Source: Shewanella benthica (GTDB taxonomy: Bacteria > Pseudomonadota > Gammaproteobacteria > Enterobacterales > Shewanellaceae). From it: a stretch of DNA of 64,000 nt. Position numbers and translations under genes: made by a program. Location of the stretch: positions 1 to 64,000 of the forward strand of contig JAKVHY010000028.1 in assembly GCA_023284085.1 (NCBI GenBank), given 5' to 3'. This document shows positions 53,811-63,206 of this stretch, in pieces; position 1 is the first letter of the stretch; each line of letters begins with the position of its first letter. The notes below the pieces were generated by a model. The model ran no database searches. It had not been told where the DNA came from and saw nothing but the letters and a program-made list of their open reading frames with translations.

Positions 53811-55313
53811 ATGGAAATTAAGCACTCATTTACCGTTTTACTTGTTGAAGACAGCATGTCGTTGGGGGCATTGTATACCGAGTATCTGCGCTGCGAAGGC
53901 GCGAAAGTTACCCATGTTAATCATGGGGAAGATGCGTTAACTGAACTGACGATTTGGCAGCCAGATTTGCTGGTGCTGGATATCAAGTTACCCGACATGT
54001 CAGGCATGGATATACTGCAAAAAGTTCAATCTCAGTACCCAGATATTACAGTGATTATGATCACCGCCCATGGCACCATAGATCTCGCCGTCGAATCGAT
54101 GAAATCTGGTGCTTTCGATTTTATCATTAAGCCATTCGATGCTAAGCGTCTCTCCATCACTGTCCGCAATGCGCTGAAACAGAGACTGCTTGTTAATCTC
54201 GTTGCCAATTATGAGAAAAGCTTACCTAAGGCTAACTACATGGGGTTTATCGGTGAATCTCTCGCGATGCAAACCGTATATAAAACCATAGATTGCGTTG
54301 CCAATAGTAAGGCTTCGGTTTTTATCATAGGAGAAAGTGGCACAGGTAAAGAGGTCTGTGCTCAGGCTATTCATCATGCCGGCAATCGCCGTGATAAACC
54401 TTTTATCGCACTCAACTGTGCCTCAATTCCTAAAGATTTGATAGAAAGTGAAATCTTTGGCCACACTAAAGGTGCTTTTACCGGAGCCATTGCTAACCGG
54501 GATGGCGCGGCGACTCGTGCACATGGGGGAACTTTGTTCTTAGATGAAGTCTGCGAGATGGAACTTGAGCTGCAAAGCAAGTTTTTACGCTTTATTCAAA
54601 CGGGGATCTTTCAAAGAGTCGGTGGCACCAAGGAGGAGAAAGTCGATGTGCGTTTTGTCAGTGCGACTAACCGCATCCCTTGGGATGAAGTGAAAGCCGG
54701 AAGATTTAGAGAAGATCTATTCTATCGCTTGCACGTGATACCTATTGAGTTACCCGCGTTAAGAATGCGCGGAAAAGATGTACTATTACTCGCGCAAAAA
54801 TTCTTAAAAGAATATAACGCCGAGGAAGGTAAGCAGTTTAAAAGTTTCAGTGGTGAGGTGAAGAAAATCCTACAGACTTATCATTGGCCGGGAAATGTCC
54901 GCCAACTGCAAAATATAATCAGACAGATGGTGGTACTTAACTCCTCTGCTGTCATTGATGAGTCGATGCTACCTTCGTTATTTAAATCAGACTCGGGCAA
55001 CAGCCTGGCTCAAATTAAGCCCGTTATCTCCATTACGAGAGCGAATCAGGCTTCGGCTATCAATAGCCGCGAGTCACTCGCGATAGATGAGCAGTCCAGA
55101 AGCAAAAACCTGCAAGCAGCAGACTCAGGAATCGATAACGTTGAGATAATTATTCCACTCTGGTTGTCAGAGAAGCAGACGATTGAGGCGGCCATTGAGA
55201 AATGTGGCGGAAATGTACCTAAAGCCGCAGCCCTGTTAGACATCAGTGCTTCGACGATTTACCGAAAGCGTCAGGGATGGGATGAATTACAAGGGGCGGT
55301 TTCTGAAAATTAG
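53811..55313 (+). CDS. Sigma54-dependent response regulator
   Basis: This 500-residue NtrC/LuxO/SypG-type protein has a receiver domain (Asp57 in VLDIKLPDMSG), an AAA+ domain with Walker A GESGTGKE (174-181), the sigma54-contacting GAFTGA loop (221-226), a GTLFLDEV Walker B block and the RFREDLFYRLHV arginine-finger region. A C-terminal Fis-type helix-turn-helix (VPKAAALLDISASTIYRKR) follows. Located directly after the hybrid kinase, it is the best candidate for the activator of the four sigma54-like promoters found nearby. SypG of Vibrio fischeri is a functional parallel, not a proven orthologue. Confidence 0.93.
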   Translation: MEIKHSFTVLLVEDSMSLGALYTEYLRCEGAKVTHVNHGEDALTELTIWQPDLLVLDIKLPDMSGMDILQKVQSQYPDITVIMITAHGTIDLAVESMKSGAFDFIIKPFDAKRLSITVRNALKQRLLVNLVANYEKSLPKANYMGFIGESLAMQTVYKTIDCVANSKASVFIIGESGTGKEVCAQAIHHAGNRRDKPFIALNCASIPKDLIESEIFGHTKGAFTGAIANRDGAATRAHGGTLFLDEVCEMELELQSKFLRFIQTGIFQRVGGTKEEKVDVRFVSATNRIPWDEVKAGRFREDLFYRLHVIPIELPALRMRGKDVLLLAQKFLKEYNAEEGKQFKSFSGEVKKILQTYHWPGNVRQLQNIIRQMVVLNSSAVIDESMLPSLFKSDSGNSLAQIKPVISITRANQASAINSRESLAIDEQSRSKNLQAADSGIDNVEIIIPLWLSEKQTIEAAIEKCGGNVPKAAALLDISASTIYRKRQGWDELQGAVSEN

Positions 55314-55383
55314 GCTAAGTGATTATATCAGCGTAGAATCTTGGGCACTGATATTTTCAATGTAAAGTATAAGAAGAGCCATT

Positions 55384-56124
55384 ATGAAGTACCTTGTTGA
55401 CACTCACGCCCACACCATCGCCTCTACTCATGCTTATAGCACGGTTCATGATTACATTGCTGTGGCGAAAGAGAAAGGTTTGCGGTTGTTTGCGATAACC
55501 GATCATGGCCCGGATATGGCCGATGCTCCTCATTTCTGGCATTTTGTTAATTTGAGAGTATTGCCCAGAATTATAGATGGCGTTGGTATTTTAAGGGGCA
55601 TAGAGGCGAATATTAAAAATGATGCGGGAGACATTGATTACTTTGGAGATTACCTGCAAGAGTTAGATATAGTGCTGGCAGGCTTTCACGAACCCGTGTT
55701 TCCCCCTGCAGATAAACAGGCCCACACCCGAGCAATGATCAATACCATCGAAAGTGGCAATGTGGATATTATTACTCATCCGGGAAATCCGGCTTACCCT
55801 ATCGATATCACGGCTGTGGCAGTTGCTGCGGCCAGATCTCATGTGGCACTCGAAATCAATAACTCTTCGTTTAAGATGTCCCGAAAAGGCAGTGAGGCTA
55901 ACTGCGTCGCAATAGCAAAAGCCGTTCGAGATGCGGGTGGCTTGTTAGTGATGGGCTCAGACTCTCATGTTGCCTTTAGTTTAGGCGAGTTCTCACAAGC
56001 GCTGGCAATCATAGAAGAAGCGGAATTCCCCTGTGATCGACTGCTGAATCGAAGTCCAGAGGCCTTGCTCTCATTTCTCGCTAAGAGAGGACATAAGACT
56101 GTGGATGATTTTGCTGAGCTGTAA
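55384..56124 (+). CDS. PHP-domain metal-dependent phosphoesterase (YcdX-like)
   Basis: The 246-residue protein shows PHP metal-binding motifs in order: VDTHAHTIASTHAYST near residue 5, ITDHGPDM near 39, RGIEANI near 75, GFHEPVF, ITHPGNPAYPID and SDSHVAFSLGEF. Length and motifs match E. coli YcdX, a trinuclear zinc PHP protein of uncertain substrate that affects swarming. It lies 70 bases after the sigma54 regulator gene and converges with the wzi-like gene across a strong hairpin. A link to polysaccharide regulation is not established. Confidence 0.88.
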   Translation: MKYLVDTHAHTIASTHAYSTVHDYIAVAKEKGLRLFAITDHGPDMADAPHFWHFVNLRVLPRIIDGVGILRGIEANIKNDAGDIDYFGDYLQELDIVLAGFHEPVFPPADKQAHTRAMINTIESGNVDIITHPGNPAYPIDITAVAVAAARSHVALEINNSSFKMSRKGSEANCVAIAKAVRDAGGLLVMGSDSHVAFSLGEFSQALAIIEEAEFPCDRLLNRSPEALLSFLAKRGHKTVDDFAEL

Positions 56125-56149
56125 TTTAATAGAAGGTACTAGATTAATT

Positions 56150-56179
56150 AAGAGCCTAGGAACTAGGTCCTAGGCTCTT
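56150..56179. terminator. Bidirectional hairpin between convergent genes
   Basis: AAGAGCCTAGGA (56150-56161) pairs perfectly with TCCTAGGCTCTT (56168-56179) across six bases. It lies between the stop codons of the PHP gene and the wzi-like gene and is flanked by AT-rich sequence on both sides. Confidence 0.75.
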
Positions 56180-56186
56180 CTACAAA

Positions 56187-57653
56187 TTAAAAACTTCTTT
56201 CCCAGGCTGCGTACACAGTCGTATCCCAATCATCACCACCGCTAGTCATATATTCACTATAACCTAAGGTGCCACCGACTTTTAGCGTACCTTCATAGAA
56301 GGGTCTGTGATAGCTGGTATCGAACTGAACCATACGTTCATATTCGCCAGGTGATACCGGGTTGCCCCCTTCAGGGTTAGATGTATCTGTGCCATCGAAA
56401 TTGAGTTTTAGCAATCTCAGTTTGTTGGTGATGCTCTGCCCTCCACCCAATTGGGTGATGCCACCTATGACCAATGTTCTTGAGTCATTGTCATAGGTGC
56501 TACCTAGACTTTTACCATAATAGCGGTAGCCATCTTTGTAGAAGCCGTGCTCATACATGCAGTTGTAAACCTCGTCATCAAGGCCACAAGAGGCTGCCGT
56601 GTCAGCATATTCGATGAAGACTCGGGTATTGATATTGGCCAACACGAAGTCAATTCCGCCCATGTTAGATGCGTTAATCAGCTTGTTCTTACCGTTATGA
56701 TAATCTTCATGGGTACGCTCATAGTAGATACCGTAGGGGATACCGAAGGCGGTATCTGACCAGCGAAAATCATAACCGGCGAGCATGTTTTCCTGACCAT
56801 TCTCAAGTTCGGCTTCTGTGCCACCACCATTAGCTAACCCATCCCACCAGTCACTCAAGCTATTGCCGTAGCCTTCACCGCCCCATTGCATGGTCCAGGA
56901 AAAGCCGACCTCTAATTTTGAGATGGGCCTGAGTGTACCGCGAGCGCCCCAATGTCTGGCTTCAGGCACGTAACGGTCGCTCTCCATCTGACTGAAGCTG
57001 GTGGTGAAGGTCCATGGGCCAATCCAGTTTAGCCAAGGTGTTTCGAAGGCCTGGCTGTTATTGCGGCTAAAAGTGATGCCTGGCATAGGTCTGGCGTTAG
57101 TCGTCTGAATGAGACCCGTATCCCAACCTGGTCCCCAGTACTTTTGCTGGGCACCGGCGCTGACAATCCAGTTACCTAACATGACGGCGGCGAAACTCTT
57201 GTCTAAACGCGCACTGTTACCATCGATAGGGTCGTAATGATAGCTGGCAGAAATTCGGCCGCTGAACCAGTCTTTGGTGACTTCGGCATTCACTGTGGTT
57301 TCCGCTTTATCTCGGTAGTCATGACCAAAACCTAGAAAGCGGGCATTATCCGTTGCGGCGGCCAGTTTCACTTCGGCATTGAAGCTCTGATGATCTTTTT
57401 GATAGGCGGCCATGACACGGTCATAGGCGCTGGCCTGCATTGATGATAATTTTTCAACTTCAGTCTTATCCATATCTTGCTTTAGCCCTGCCCACATCAA
57501 GGGGTAGGTCGTCACTGGCTGCAAAATAATGCCGGTATCGGCGAGCAATTGAATGTCGGCTCTTAGGGCAAGGTCGTCAGGTTCGACCCACCAGGCGGCT
57601 TGTGCTGATGCACATGTAAGAAGTAGCAGTCCAGATAATATTTTGAGTTTCAT
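56187..57653 (-). CDS. Wzi-family capsule-assembly outer-membrane protein
   Basis: This 488-residue protein has a signal peptide (MKLKILSGLLLLTCASAQA) and then WWVEPDDLALRADIQLLAD, a typical Caps_assemb_Wzi start. The remainder is rich in alternating aromatic beta strands ending in a C-terminal Phe (YAAWERSF), as expected for an 18-strand barrel. In E. coli Wzi is a lectin-like barrel that tethers capsule to the cell surface. AGGGA precedes ATG 57653. Its presence suggests that the polysaccharide is at least partly cell-attached, though it is about 11 kb from the nearest biosynthetic gene. Confidence 0.88.
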   Translation of the reverse strand: MKLKILSGLLLLTCASAQAAWWVEPDDLALRADIQLLADTGIILQPVTTYPLMWAGLKQDMDKTEVEKLSSMQASAYDRVMAAYQKDHQSFNAEVKLAAATDNARFLGFGHDYRDKAETTVNAEVTKDWFSGRISASYHYDPIDGNSARLDKSFAAVMLGNWIVSAGAQQKYWGPGWDTGLIQTTNARPMPGITFSRNNSQAFETPWLNWIGPWTFTTSFSQMESDRYVPEARHWGARGTLRPISKLEVGFSWTMQWGGEGYGNSLSDWWDGLANGGGTEAELENGQENMLAGYDFRWSDTAFGIPYGIYYERTHEDYHNGKNKLINASNMGGIDFVLANINTRVFIEYADTAASCGLDDEVYNCMYEHGFYKDGYRYYGKSLGSTYDNDSRTLVIGGITQLGGGQSITNKLRLLKLNFDGTDTSNPEGGNPVSPGEYERMVQFDTSYHRPFYEGTLKVGGTLGYSEYMTSGGDDWDTTVYAAWERSF

Positions 57654-57824
57654 GGTGATCCCTTATGTCATTGACGGGGATTCTAAGTGATTTCAGTACA
57701 TCATGACAATATAGAGCAGAATATTAGGGGAAAAATTAATTTTTATATCACCATGTTTTTACATCTGTTTGCTCAGTGTAATGTGTGATTGCAGCTTGTT
57801 TTACTCTTGTTAGCAAGATCTGAT

Positions 57825-57862
57825 CATCAAAGTACGCCGTCCAATGTAGGCATACTTTGATG
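57825..57862 (-). terminator. Hairpin downstream of the tryptophan halogenase gene
   Basis: CATCAAAGTA (57825-57834) pairs with TACTTTGATG (57853-57862), and the stem continues with one mismatch through GCC/GGC. No T tract is obvious. It lies 46 bases past the halogenase stop, and the remainder of 57654-57907 shows no gene. Confidence 0.55.
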
Positions 57863-57907
57863 TGGATTTTATAAACCATAGGCCATGCTATTCGTTTTCT
57901 TGCTTTA

Positions 57908-59419
57908 TCAAGTCATTGATGCAGATTTGCAGTATTGATCGATAAAACCTTGATGAGAGGGCATTTGAGCTACCTGTTTATCAACCATCTGTTTAAGGCC
58001 AGCAAGAAATCGTTTTAGCTCAGTATCACTCATATTATCGACAATCTGATGATAGTGCTTTGGCATGATACCTTGGCCTAACATGACCTGAGTCCAGGAA
58101 TCGATACGAAATAGCTCAGTTTCAGTTAGGCAGACACAGGCTGTGTCTTTAAACAGCTCGATACGGTGAGATAACGACTCTGGTATCGCCATATTTTGAC
58201 AGTAGCGCCAAAAAGCGCTGTCGTCTCGGCTGGTGGCTTTATAATGCAAGATGATAAAGTCACGAATTCGCTCCATCTCCTCCTGGGTCTGTTTGTTATA
58301 TTCGTCGATATTGACCTGGCTAATGTCATCGTGGGGAAACAGCTTCATGAGGCGCAGTATTGAAGACATGATCATGTGCAGGGCAGTTGACTCTACCGGC
58401 TCGACAAAGCCGCTAGCGAGCCCGATGGCCACACAGTTTTTGTTCCAGCCTTTTAATCGTCTGCCTGTCTTATATTTGAATATTCTTGGCTGTGTAATTG
58501 GCGGCGATTCCAAATTATCCATCAGACTGGCGATGGCATCTTCATCGGAGATGAATCGGCTACAGTAGACCAAACCATTGCCCACCCTATGTTGCAGAGG
58601 TATGCGCCATTGCCAGCCTGAGTCTCTGGCCATCGATTGAGTATAAGGCCTGGGCTCAGCAGTTTTTTCTGTCTGTACTGCGACGGCTGCGTCACAGGGG
58701 AGTAGATGACTATAGCTTTCAAATCCGGTATTGAGCGCGCCCTCAATTAGTCTGGCGCAAAAGCCGGTGCAATCGATGAAGAGGTCGCCTTCGATAAGCT
58801 CACCACTTTGAAGTCTTAATCCATCAATATGGCCGGTTTGTCCATTAATTAGCACATCATCGATGATCCCCTCTATATGTTTAACGCCATGGTTCTGGGA
58901 AAACTCCGATAGATATTTCGCATATAAGCCTGCATCCAGATGATAAGCATAATTGAGTGGTGAGTCTTTAGAACCAAAAAACTTGCCCTGCTTGGCGGCT
59001 TGCAGCTCAGTACAATAATCACCAAATTCACCCTCTATCCCTTTCTGTTTACCGCCGACCCAGAAATGCTGAAACTCTGCCGCCCAGCACTCCTTACCTG
59101 TGGTGCCAAAAGAGTGGATATAGTTATCGTCTAACGCGCCCCAGTGAGTGAACTCAATGCCCAGCTTAAAGGTCGCTTGAACGGTGCGCATAAATTCCTG
59201 TTCATCGATACCGAGTAACTGGTTAAATACGCGGATGGGAGGGATGGTGGCTTCCCCCACTCCTATTCGGCCTATCTCTTCTGACTCTATGAGACAAATA
59301 TCCAGATTTTTACCCAGTAGTTTTGATAACGCGGCGGCCGTCATCCAGCCTGCTGAACCGCCACCGGCAATCACGATTCTTTGCACTTTTTTATTTGAGT
59401 TAGTCATGCTATTCATCAT
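57908..59419 (-). CDS. Tryptophan halogenase family flavoprotein
   Basis: The 503-residue protein has the FAD-binding IVIAGGGSAGWMTAAALSK near residue 14, IGVGEATIPPI, ATFKLGIEFTHW containing the lysine conserved in PrnA-type halogenases, and SGWQWRIPLQHR matching the WxWxIP signature that blocks monooxygenation. In many marine Proteobacteria such genes sit next to TonB receptors in carbohydrate loci and their substrate is unknown; halogenation is not proven here. AGGAG directly precedes ATG 59419; ATG 59416 is equally plausible. A short halogenase-like fragment lies immediately upstream. Confidence 0.88.
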   Translation of the reverse strand: MMNSMTNSNKKVQRIVIAGGGSAGWMTAAALSKLLGKNLDICLIESEEIGRIGVGEATIPPIRVFNQLLGIDEQEFMRTVQATFKLGIEFTHWGALDDNYIHSFGTTGKECWAAEFQHFWVGGKQKGIEGEFGDYCTELQAAKQGKFFGSKDSPLNYAYHLDAGLYAKYLSEFSQNHGVKHIEGIIDDVLINGQTGHIDGLRLQSGELIEGDLFIDCTGFCARLIEGALNTGFESYSHLLPCDAAVAVQTEKTAEPRPYTQSMARDSGWQWRIPLQHRVGNGLVYCSRFISDEDAIASLMDNLESPPITQPRIFKYKTGRRLKGWNKNCVAIGLASGFVEPVESTALHMIMSSILRLMKLFPHDDISQVNIDEYNKQTQEEMERIRDFIILHYKATSRDDSAFWRYCQNMAIPESLSHRIELFKDTACVCLTETELFRIDSWTQVMLGQGIMPKHYHQIVDNMSDTELKRFLAGLKQMVDKQVAQMPSHQGFIDQYCKSASMT

Positions 59420-59427
59420 CGCTCCTA

Positions 59428-59535
59428 TTAACGCTGTTTAATTGCATTGAGAAGTTCAGCGGCAATGACCGCAGCGGTTAACCAGCCCGCGGCGCCACCG
59501 CCAACAATCGTCACTTCTTTTATGGCATCCATCAT
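59428..59535 (-). pseudogene. Truncated tryptophan halogenase N-terminus (35-codon ORF)
   Basis: From ATG 59535 (or 59532) to the stop at 59428-59430 the - strand encodes a 34-35 residue peptide whose VTIVGGGAAGWLTAAVIA segment is the FAD-binding start of a tryptophan halogenase. It parallels IVIAGGGSAGWMTAAALS in the next gene. The stop lies eight bases before the intact halogenase start. It is a remnant of a second halogenase gene, or a retained upstream ORF coupled to the next gene. Confidence 0.75.
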
Positions 59536-59629
59536 AATTTCTGCCTATTTTATTTGAGTGTTTGTAAAAGCTGCCTGATAGTTCAAGCCGCTTTTACAAA
59601 GACTCTGTATTTACCGTTTGTTAGGAGAA

Positions 59630-59660
59630 AGCCACAGAAGGCATGTTGACTTCTGTGGCT
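59630..59660 (-). terminator. Hairpin after the TonB receptor gene
   Basis: AGCCACAGAAG (59630-59640) and CTTCTGTGGCT (59650-59660) form a perfect 11-pair stem around nine bases. It lies 29 bases past the receptor stop. A T tract follows it only on the + strand, so it may attenuate rather than fully stop - strand transcription into the halogenase gene. Confidence 0.65.
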
Positions 59661-59688
59661 GGCTTTTTTCCTTATTTACCCGATAACC

Positions 59689-62655
59689 TTAGAAGGTATA
59701 ACGAGCACCTAAGCTATAACGTGCTCCTCCTTGTTCGAGGTTCCACAGCTGAGCCTCACTGCGGGCGTGTGTACGGTAATCTTCGCCGGTAATATTGATA
59801 CCATCGAGTGACACGGTAAAGTTCTCAAACACTTGGTATGATATGGTCAGGTCAATTTGTTGATGTGCCTCTGTAAACACAGGATCTTGACCCTTGGTTC
59901 CCGATAGGAATTCGTCACGCCAGTTGTACGCGATACGCGTCTGGAAACCAAAGTTTTCATACATAAAGACTAAGTTAGCCGTATCACTCAAGCCAAACAG
60001 GGCAAATTGAGCTTCGCTCGGGTCGGCTGAGATGTCATAGCCGACATCGCCATTGACTGTGGTGTAGTTAGCCTGAGCGCCGAAACCTGTATCGCCGAAA
60101 AAGTGCTGAATAGCAAACTCAAAACCATTGATTTTAGCGTCTTGATTGTTAACCGGCGAACTTGTTTCAAAATCCATCAGTGGATCGTCACTGTTGGCGA
60201 TACCCGTGTAGTTATTCTCAAACCAAGTCGCATCTTGAGAGTAATAATCAACCCCTAAGTCATTGGCTGCAACCATAGAGAAGAGTGTGGTATCGGTCAC
60301 CGACTCACCGAGTGCTTCTAAGTCTGCAATGGCTTGAGCCGCTCGAGGGCCGTTACTCGGATCTCTTAAGCCATATTGATTCATGACTTCAGGCTTATTA
60401 CCGATGAAGTTGCTAACACGTTTTTCGTAGTATCCGATAGAGGCATAACTTGCATCATCGAAATACCATTCTGCAGAAACATCAAAGTTGTCTGACTCAA
60501 ATGGCACCAGTGTCGGGTTACCACTGGACGCACCACCAGGCAAAGATCCCGCCAATATTGTGGGTGCCGTTGGACCACTTAGACCTATCACAGCCGCGCT
60601 TAGGTCATTGTATGATGGACGAGAGATTGTTTTGCTGTATGAGAAACGTGCAATAACATCGTCGATCACTTCGATATCGAAATCTAAGTTAGGTAACAAA
60701 TGGCTATAACTTGAATCGATGGAAACGGAATTATTGTCGGCTATAACGCCTTGTTGGACAGAGAAGTCATTGTTGCTGTTCCAACGCATTGCAGTAGGTA
60801 TTGCCGTATTTGAGGTCGAAGTGATGTCGGTTCTCTCATAACGTAGTCCAATAACGACATTGTATGGCCTATCACCCAATTCACCGGATAGATTGAGTTG
60901 CACGTAAGCTGCATTGATATCTTCTTCAATCAGGCTATCGGTAGAAACAGCATCTATGCCACCAAAGCCAAAACCATACTTGTTTGCCGCCCAGGCACCG
61001 ACTTCTGACGCGCTACCGGTAAAGCCTTGAGTCCAGCCGCCAGCAGTGCTGTAATCATCAAATTCGTCGGCGTAATCGAGCGGAGACAGGAAACCATCCG
61101 GGAGTTCACCAGGGTTAGCTATACCCCAGCCGCCCATTTCGTTCATCAGATCTCTTTGAACTGTATGGCTAGACATAGAGCGGTGCTCGATACCAAAATC
61201 GATGCCACCATTATCAAACTCGTATGAACCGTCCAGACGTATTTGGGTGATATCGGTCTCATGAGAGTACTCATCTCTATCTAACATAGCTGTGCCCACA
61301 TCACCAGCATCGAGCACACCGTTAGGGTTCAAGCCTGGGTTAGTCGAGTCATCAAAATCGATCTGCATTAATGGTAGACCACCATTAAAAATACCCGTTT
61401 GAGCGGCTGAAACATTGGCACCGAGACCGACATTGATCCAGCTACCATAAGCCGCATTCGGGCTACGCTCAGCCTTTGAGTCATGGGCATCTAACGTCAG
61501 GCTAAAGTCATCGGTGACCTCGTAGCTGAGGTTTAAACCGATAGAGTTATTTTCGTTAAGTAGGTTTCCTTCTTGCAGTGCTAAGCCAAGGTCGCGTGGG
61601 TTTTGCCAGCGTCGGTCTTCACTGTGAATAATCGGCGTTTTTACAAGTTCATCATCGAATGTAAAGTCGGTTTTAAATGAGTCCATCCAGATAGACTGCT
61701 CTGCTCTTTTTTCAAGGGTTTCTTGCCTTGAGTAGGTGTAGTCTAAGGTCGCAGTAAAGGCATCGACAGGTCGGAACTGCAGGGTAAGTTGGGCGTTATC
61801 ACGGGTACGCTCTCTGTCTGCAATGGTGTAGCGGATATCAGAGGGGAGGGCATGAAGCTGACCCATGGCGGGTGGGTTGTTGAGCACAATCTTATCGCCA
61901 TCTTGAACTGTGGTGGGTGTATTCGGTACTGTGCCATCCCAAGCTGAAGTGCGCCAGTCAGTGACAAAAGCCCCGACAGCGGCGTTGTGACGCACCTGAT
62001 GGCTGGCAGTTAAAGAGACACCAAACATCTCCTTGTCATCGGTCCAACTGATAAGGCCTGAAAGCTCAGGTGTCACATCATCACCCACACGGTTGGTGGT
62101 GTCGTGCAATGCCTTGGCACCGATACTGACTTTAAATCCCGGATCGCTTAATGGCTTTCTGGTGACAATATTGATGGTACCGCCAATTCCGCCCGATGCG
62201 ATATTGGCTTTACCCGTTTTGTACACTTCGACGGCACTTACGCTTTCTGAAGCTAGGTTGGCGAAGTCAAATGCACGGCTACTACCATCGCCTGCACCAG
62301 GCATTGCACGACCATTGAGCGTGACCATGTTGTATTGAGGACCAAAACCACGAATCGTGACCTGACTACCTTCACCGTTACTACGGTCGATGGCGACACC
62401 GGTAATACGTTGCAGAGATTCAGCCAAGTTAGAATCTGGGAACTTACCAATATCTTCTGCGGTAATGGCGTCAACAACACCGCTAGCACTTCTTTTTAGA
62501 TCGGTTGATTTAATCAAGCTGCCGCGGATGCCTTTTACGGCAATAACTTCGATATCTTGCTCTTCAGCCGCATAAACTGGCGCAAGTGCAGTTGCACTCA
62601 GTGCCAGTGAAAGGCTTGTCGCTAATGCTGTTTTTTTAAATGTTTTTTGTTGCAT
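59689..62655 (-). CDS. Large TonB-dependent receptor (TonB-Xanth-Caul type)
   Basis: This 988-residue outer-membrane receptor has a signal peptide ending near AAEEQ, a TonB-box-like stretch IEVIAVKGIRGS, the plug (SNLAESLQRITGVAIDRSNG, VTIRGFGPQYNMVTLNGR, GGTINIVTRKP) and a long beta barrel ending YSLGARYTF with the terminal Phe. ATG 62655 was chosen because GGAG lies six bases upstream; in-frame codons further up overlap that site. The RxxxG-PxxSxxL-type plug and length fit receptors for oligosaccharides. Two LacI-type operators lie upstream, and a LacI-family gene is adjacent, so expression is probably sugar-induced. Confidence 0.93.
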   Translation of the reverse strand: MQQKTFKKTALATSLSLALSATALAPVYAAEEQDIEVIAVKGIRGSLIKSTDLKRSASGVVDAITAEDIGKFPDSNLAESLQRITGVAIDRSNGEGSQVTIRGFGPQYNMVTLNGRAMPGAGDGSSRAFDFANLASESVSAVEVYKTGKANIASGGIGGTINIVTRKPLSDPGFKVSIGAKALHDTTNRVGDDVTPELSGLISWTDDKEMFGVSLTASHQVRHNAAVGAFVTDWRTSAWDGTVPNTPTTVQDGDKIVLNNPPAMGQLHALPSDIRYTIADRERTRDNAQLTLQFRPVDAFTATLDYTYSRQETLEKRAEQSIWMDSFKTDFTFDDELVKTPIIHSEDRRWQNPRDLGLALQEGNLLNENNSIGLNLSYEVTDDFSLTLDAHDSKAERSPNAAYGSWINVGLGANVSAAQTGIFNGGLPLMQIDFDDSTNPGLNPNGVLDAGDVGTAMLDRDEYSHETDITQIRLDGSYEFDNGGIDFGIEHRSMSSHTVQRDLMNEMGGWGIANPGELPDGFLSPLDYADEFDDYSTAGGWTQGFTGSASEVGAWAANKYGFGFGGIDAVSTDSLIEEDINAAYVQLNLSGELGDRPYNVVIGLRYERTDITSTSNTAIPTAMRWNSNNDFSVQQGVIADNNSVSIDSSYSHLLPNLDFDIEVIDDVIARFSYSKTISRPSYNDLSAAVIGLSGPTAPTILAGSLPGGASSGNPTLVPFESDNFDVSAEWYFDDASYASIGYYEKRVSNFIGNKPEVMNQYGLRDPSNGPRAAQAIADLEALGESVTDTTLFSMVAANDLGVDYYSQDATWFENNYTGIANSDDPLMDFETSSPVNNQDAKINGFEFAIQHFFGDTGFGAQANYTTVNGDVGYDISADPSEAQFALFGLSDTANLVFMYENFGFQTRIAYNWRDEFLSGTKGQDPVFTEAHQQIDLTISYQVFENFTVSLDGINITGEDYRTHARSEAQLWNLEQGGARYSLGARYTF

Positions 62656-62718
62656 ATCCATCTCCCCCGGAAACATTCAATCGTAAATTTATTAGTTAGT
62701 CTAATATTGCGAACCCAA

Positions 62719-62732
62719 TGAAAGCGCTTTCA
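62719..62732. promoter_or_regulatory. LacI-family operator 1 upstream of the TonB receptor
   Basis: TGAAAGCGCTTTCA is a perfect 14-base palindrome with the CG centre typical of LacI-family operators. It lies 64 bases upstream of ATG 62655. Confidence 0.75.
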
Positions 62733-62774
62733 AAACGACTCAAAAAAATAAAGGAGACCCTAAATATTCAAATT

Positions 62775-62788
62775 TGTAAGCGCTTACA
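62775..62788. promoter_or_regulatory. LacI-family operator 2 upstream of the TonB receptor
   Basis: TGTAAGCGCTTACA is a perfect 14-base palindrome sharing the AAGCGCTT core with operator 1, with centres 56 bases apart. The remaining gene-free sequence to 63206 is AT-rich, with only the hairpin at 63134-63161 as recognisable structure. Confidence 0.78.
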
Positions 62789-63133
62789 CAAAACTAGGTT
62801 AATTATTAAACTCAGTCAACATAATAATTACTTTATTTTAACAAGTCTCGTTTTATGATAACAGATTATGTTTATATCGTTATGATTGAATGAGAGTTTA
62901 TCTTGTGTTTCTGTTTGTCGTTATTGTGGTTTTATTAGTGGTTTAACCTGTTTCTTGGATGGTTTGTATTCTTTCTGTCGGTAAAACTTGGATGAGTAAT
63001 CGATGTGGCAATTAACATGACTGCTTTAGCAAATCTGCTTATCAATAAGAGTATGAGAAAAAACATGTTGAAGTTTGTCTTGTTGGGATAACTGGGGGAG
63101 TTGCGGTTTAGCTTAGGAGTGTGTTGCAAGCAT

Positions 63134-63161
63134 TAAGTCGGTGAGAGAGTACACCGACTTA
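63134..63161. terminator. Hairpin downstream of the LacI-family gene
   Basis: TAAGTCGGTG and CACCGACTTA form a ten-pair stem with an eight-base loop. It lies 46 bases past the regulator stop. ATTTT follows only on the + strand, so its terminator strength for the - strand gene is uncertain. Confidence 0.55.
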
Positions 63162-63206
63162 TTTTGGAGAGGATTGGCAAGCGCTCGGTTTTATGAATCT
63201 CGTTTA

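Noticed and set aside
62935..63129. A 64-codon ORF on the - strand downstream of the LacI gene
   Set aside because: Low-complexity translation, no good ribosome site and no recognisable domain.
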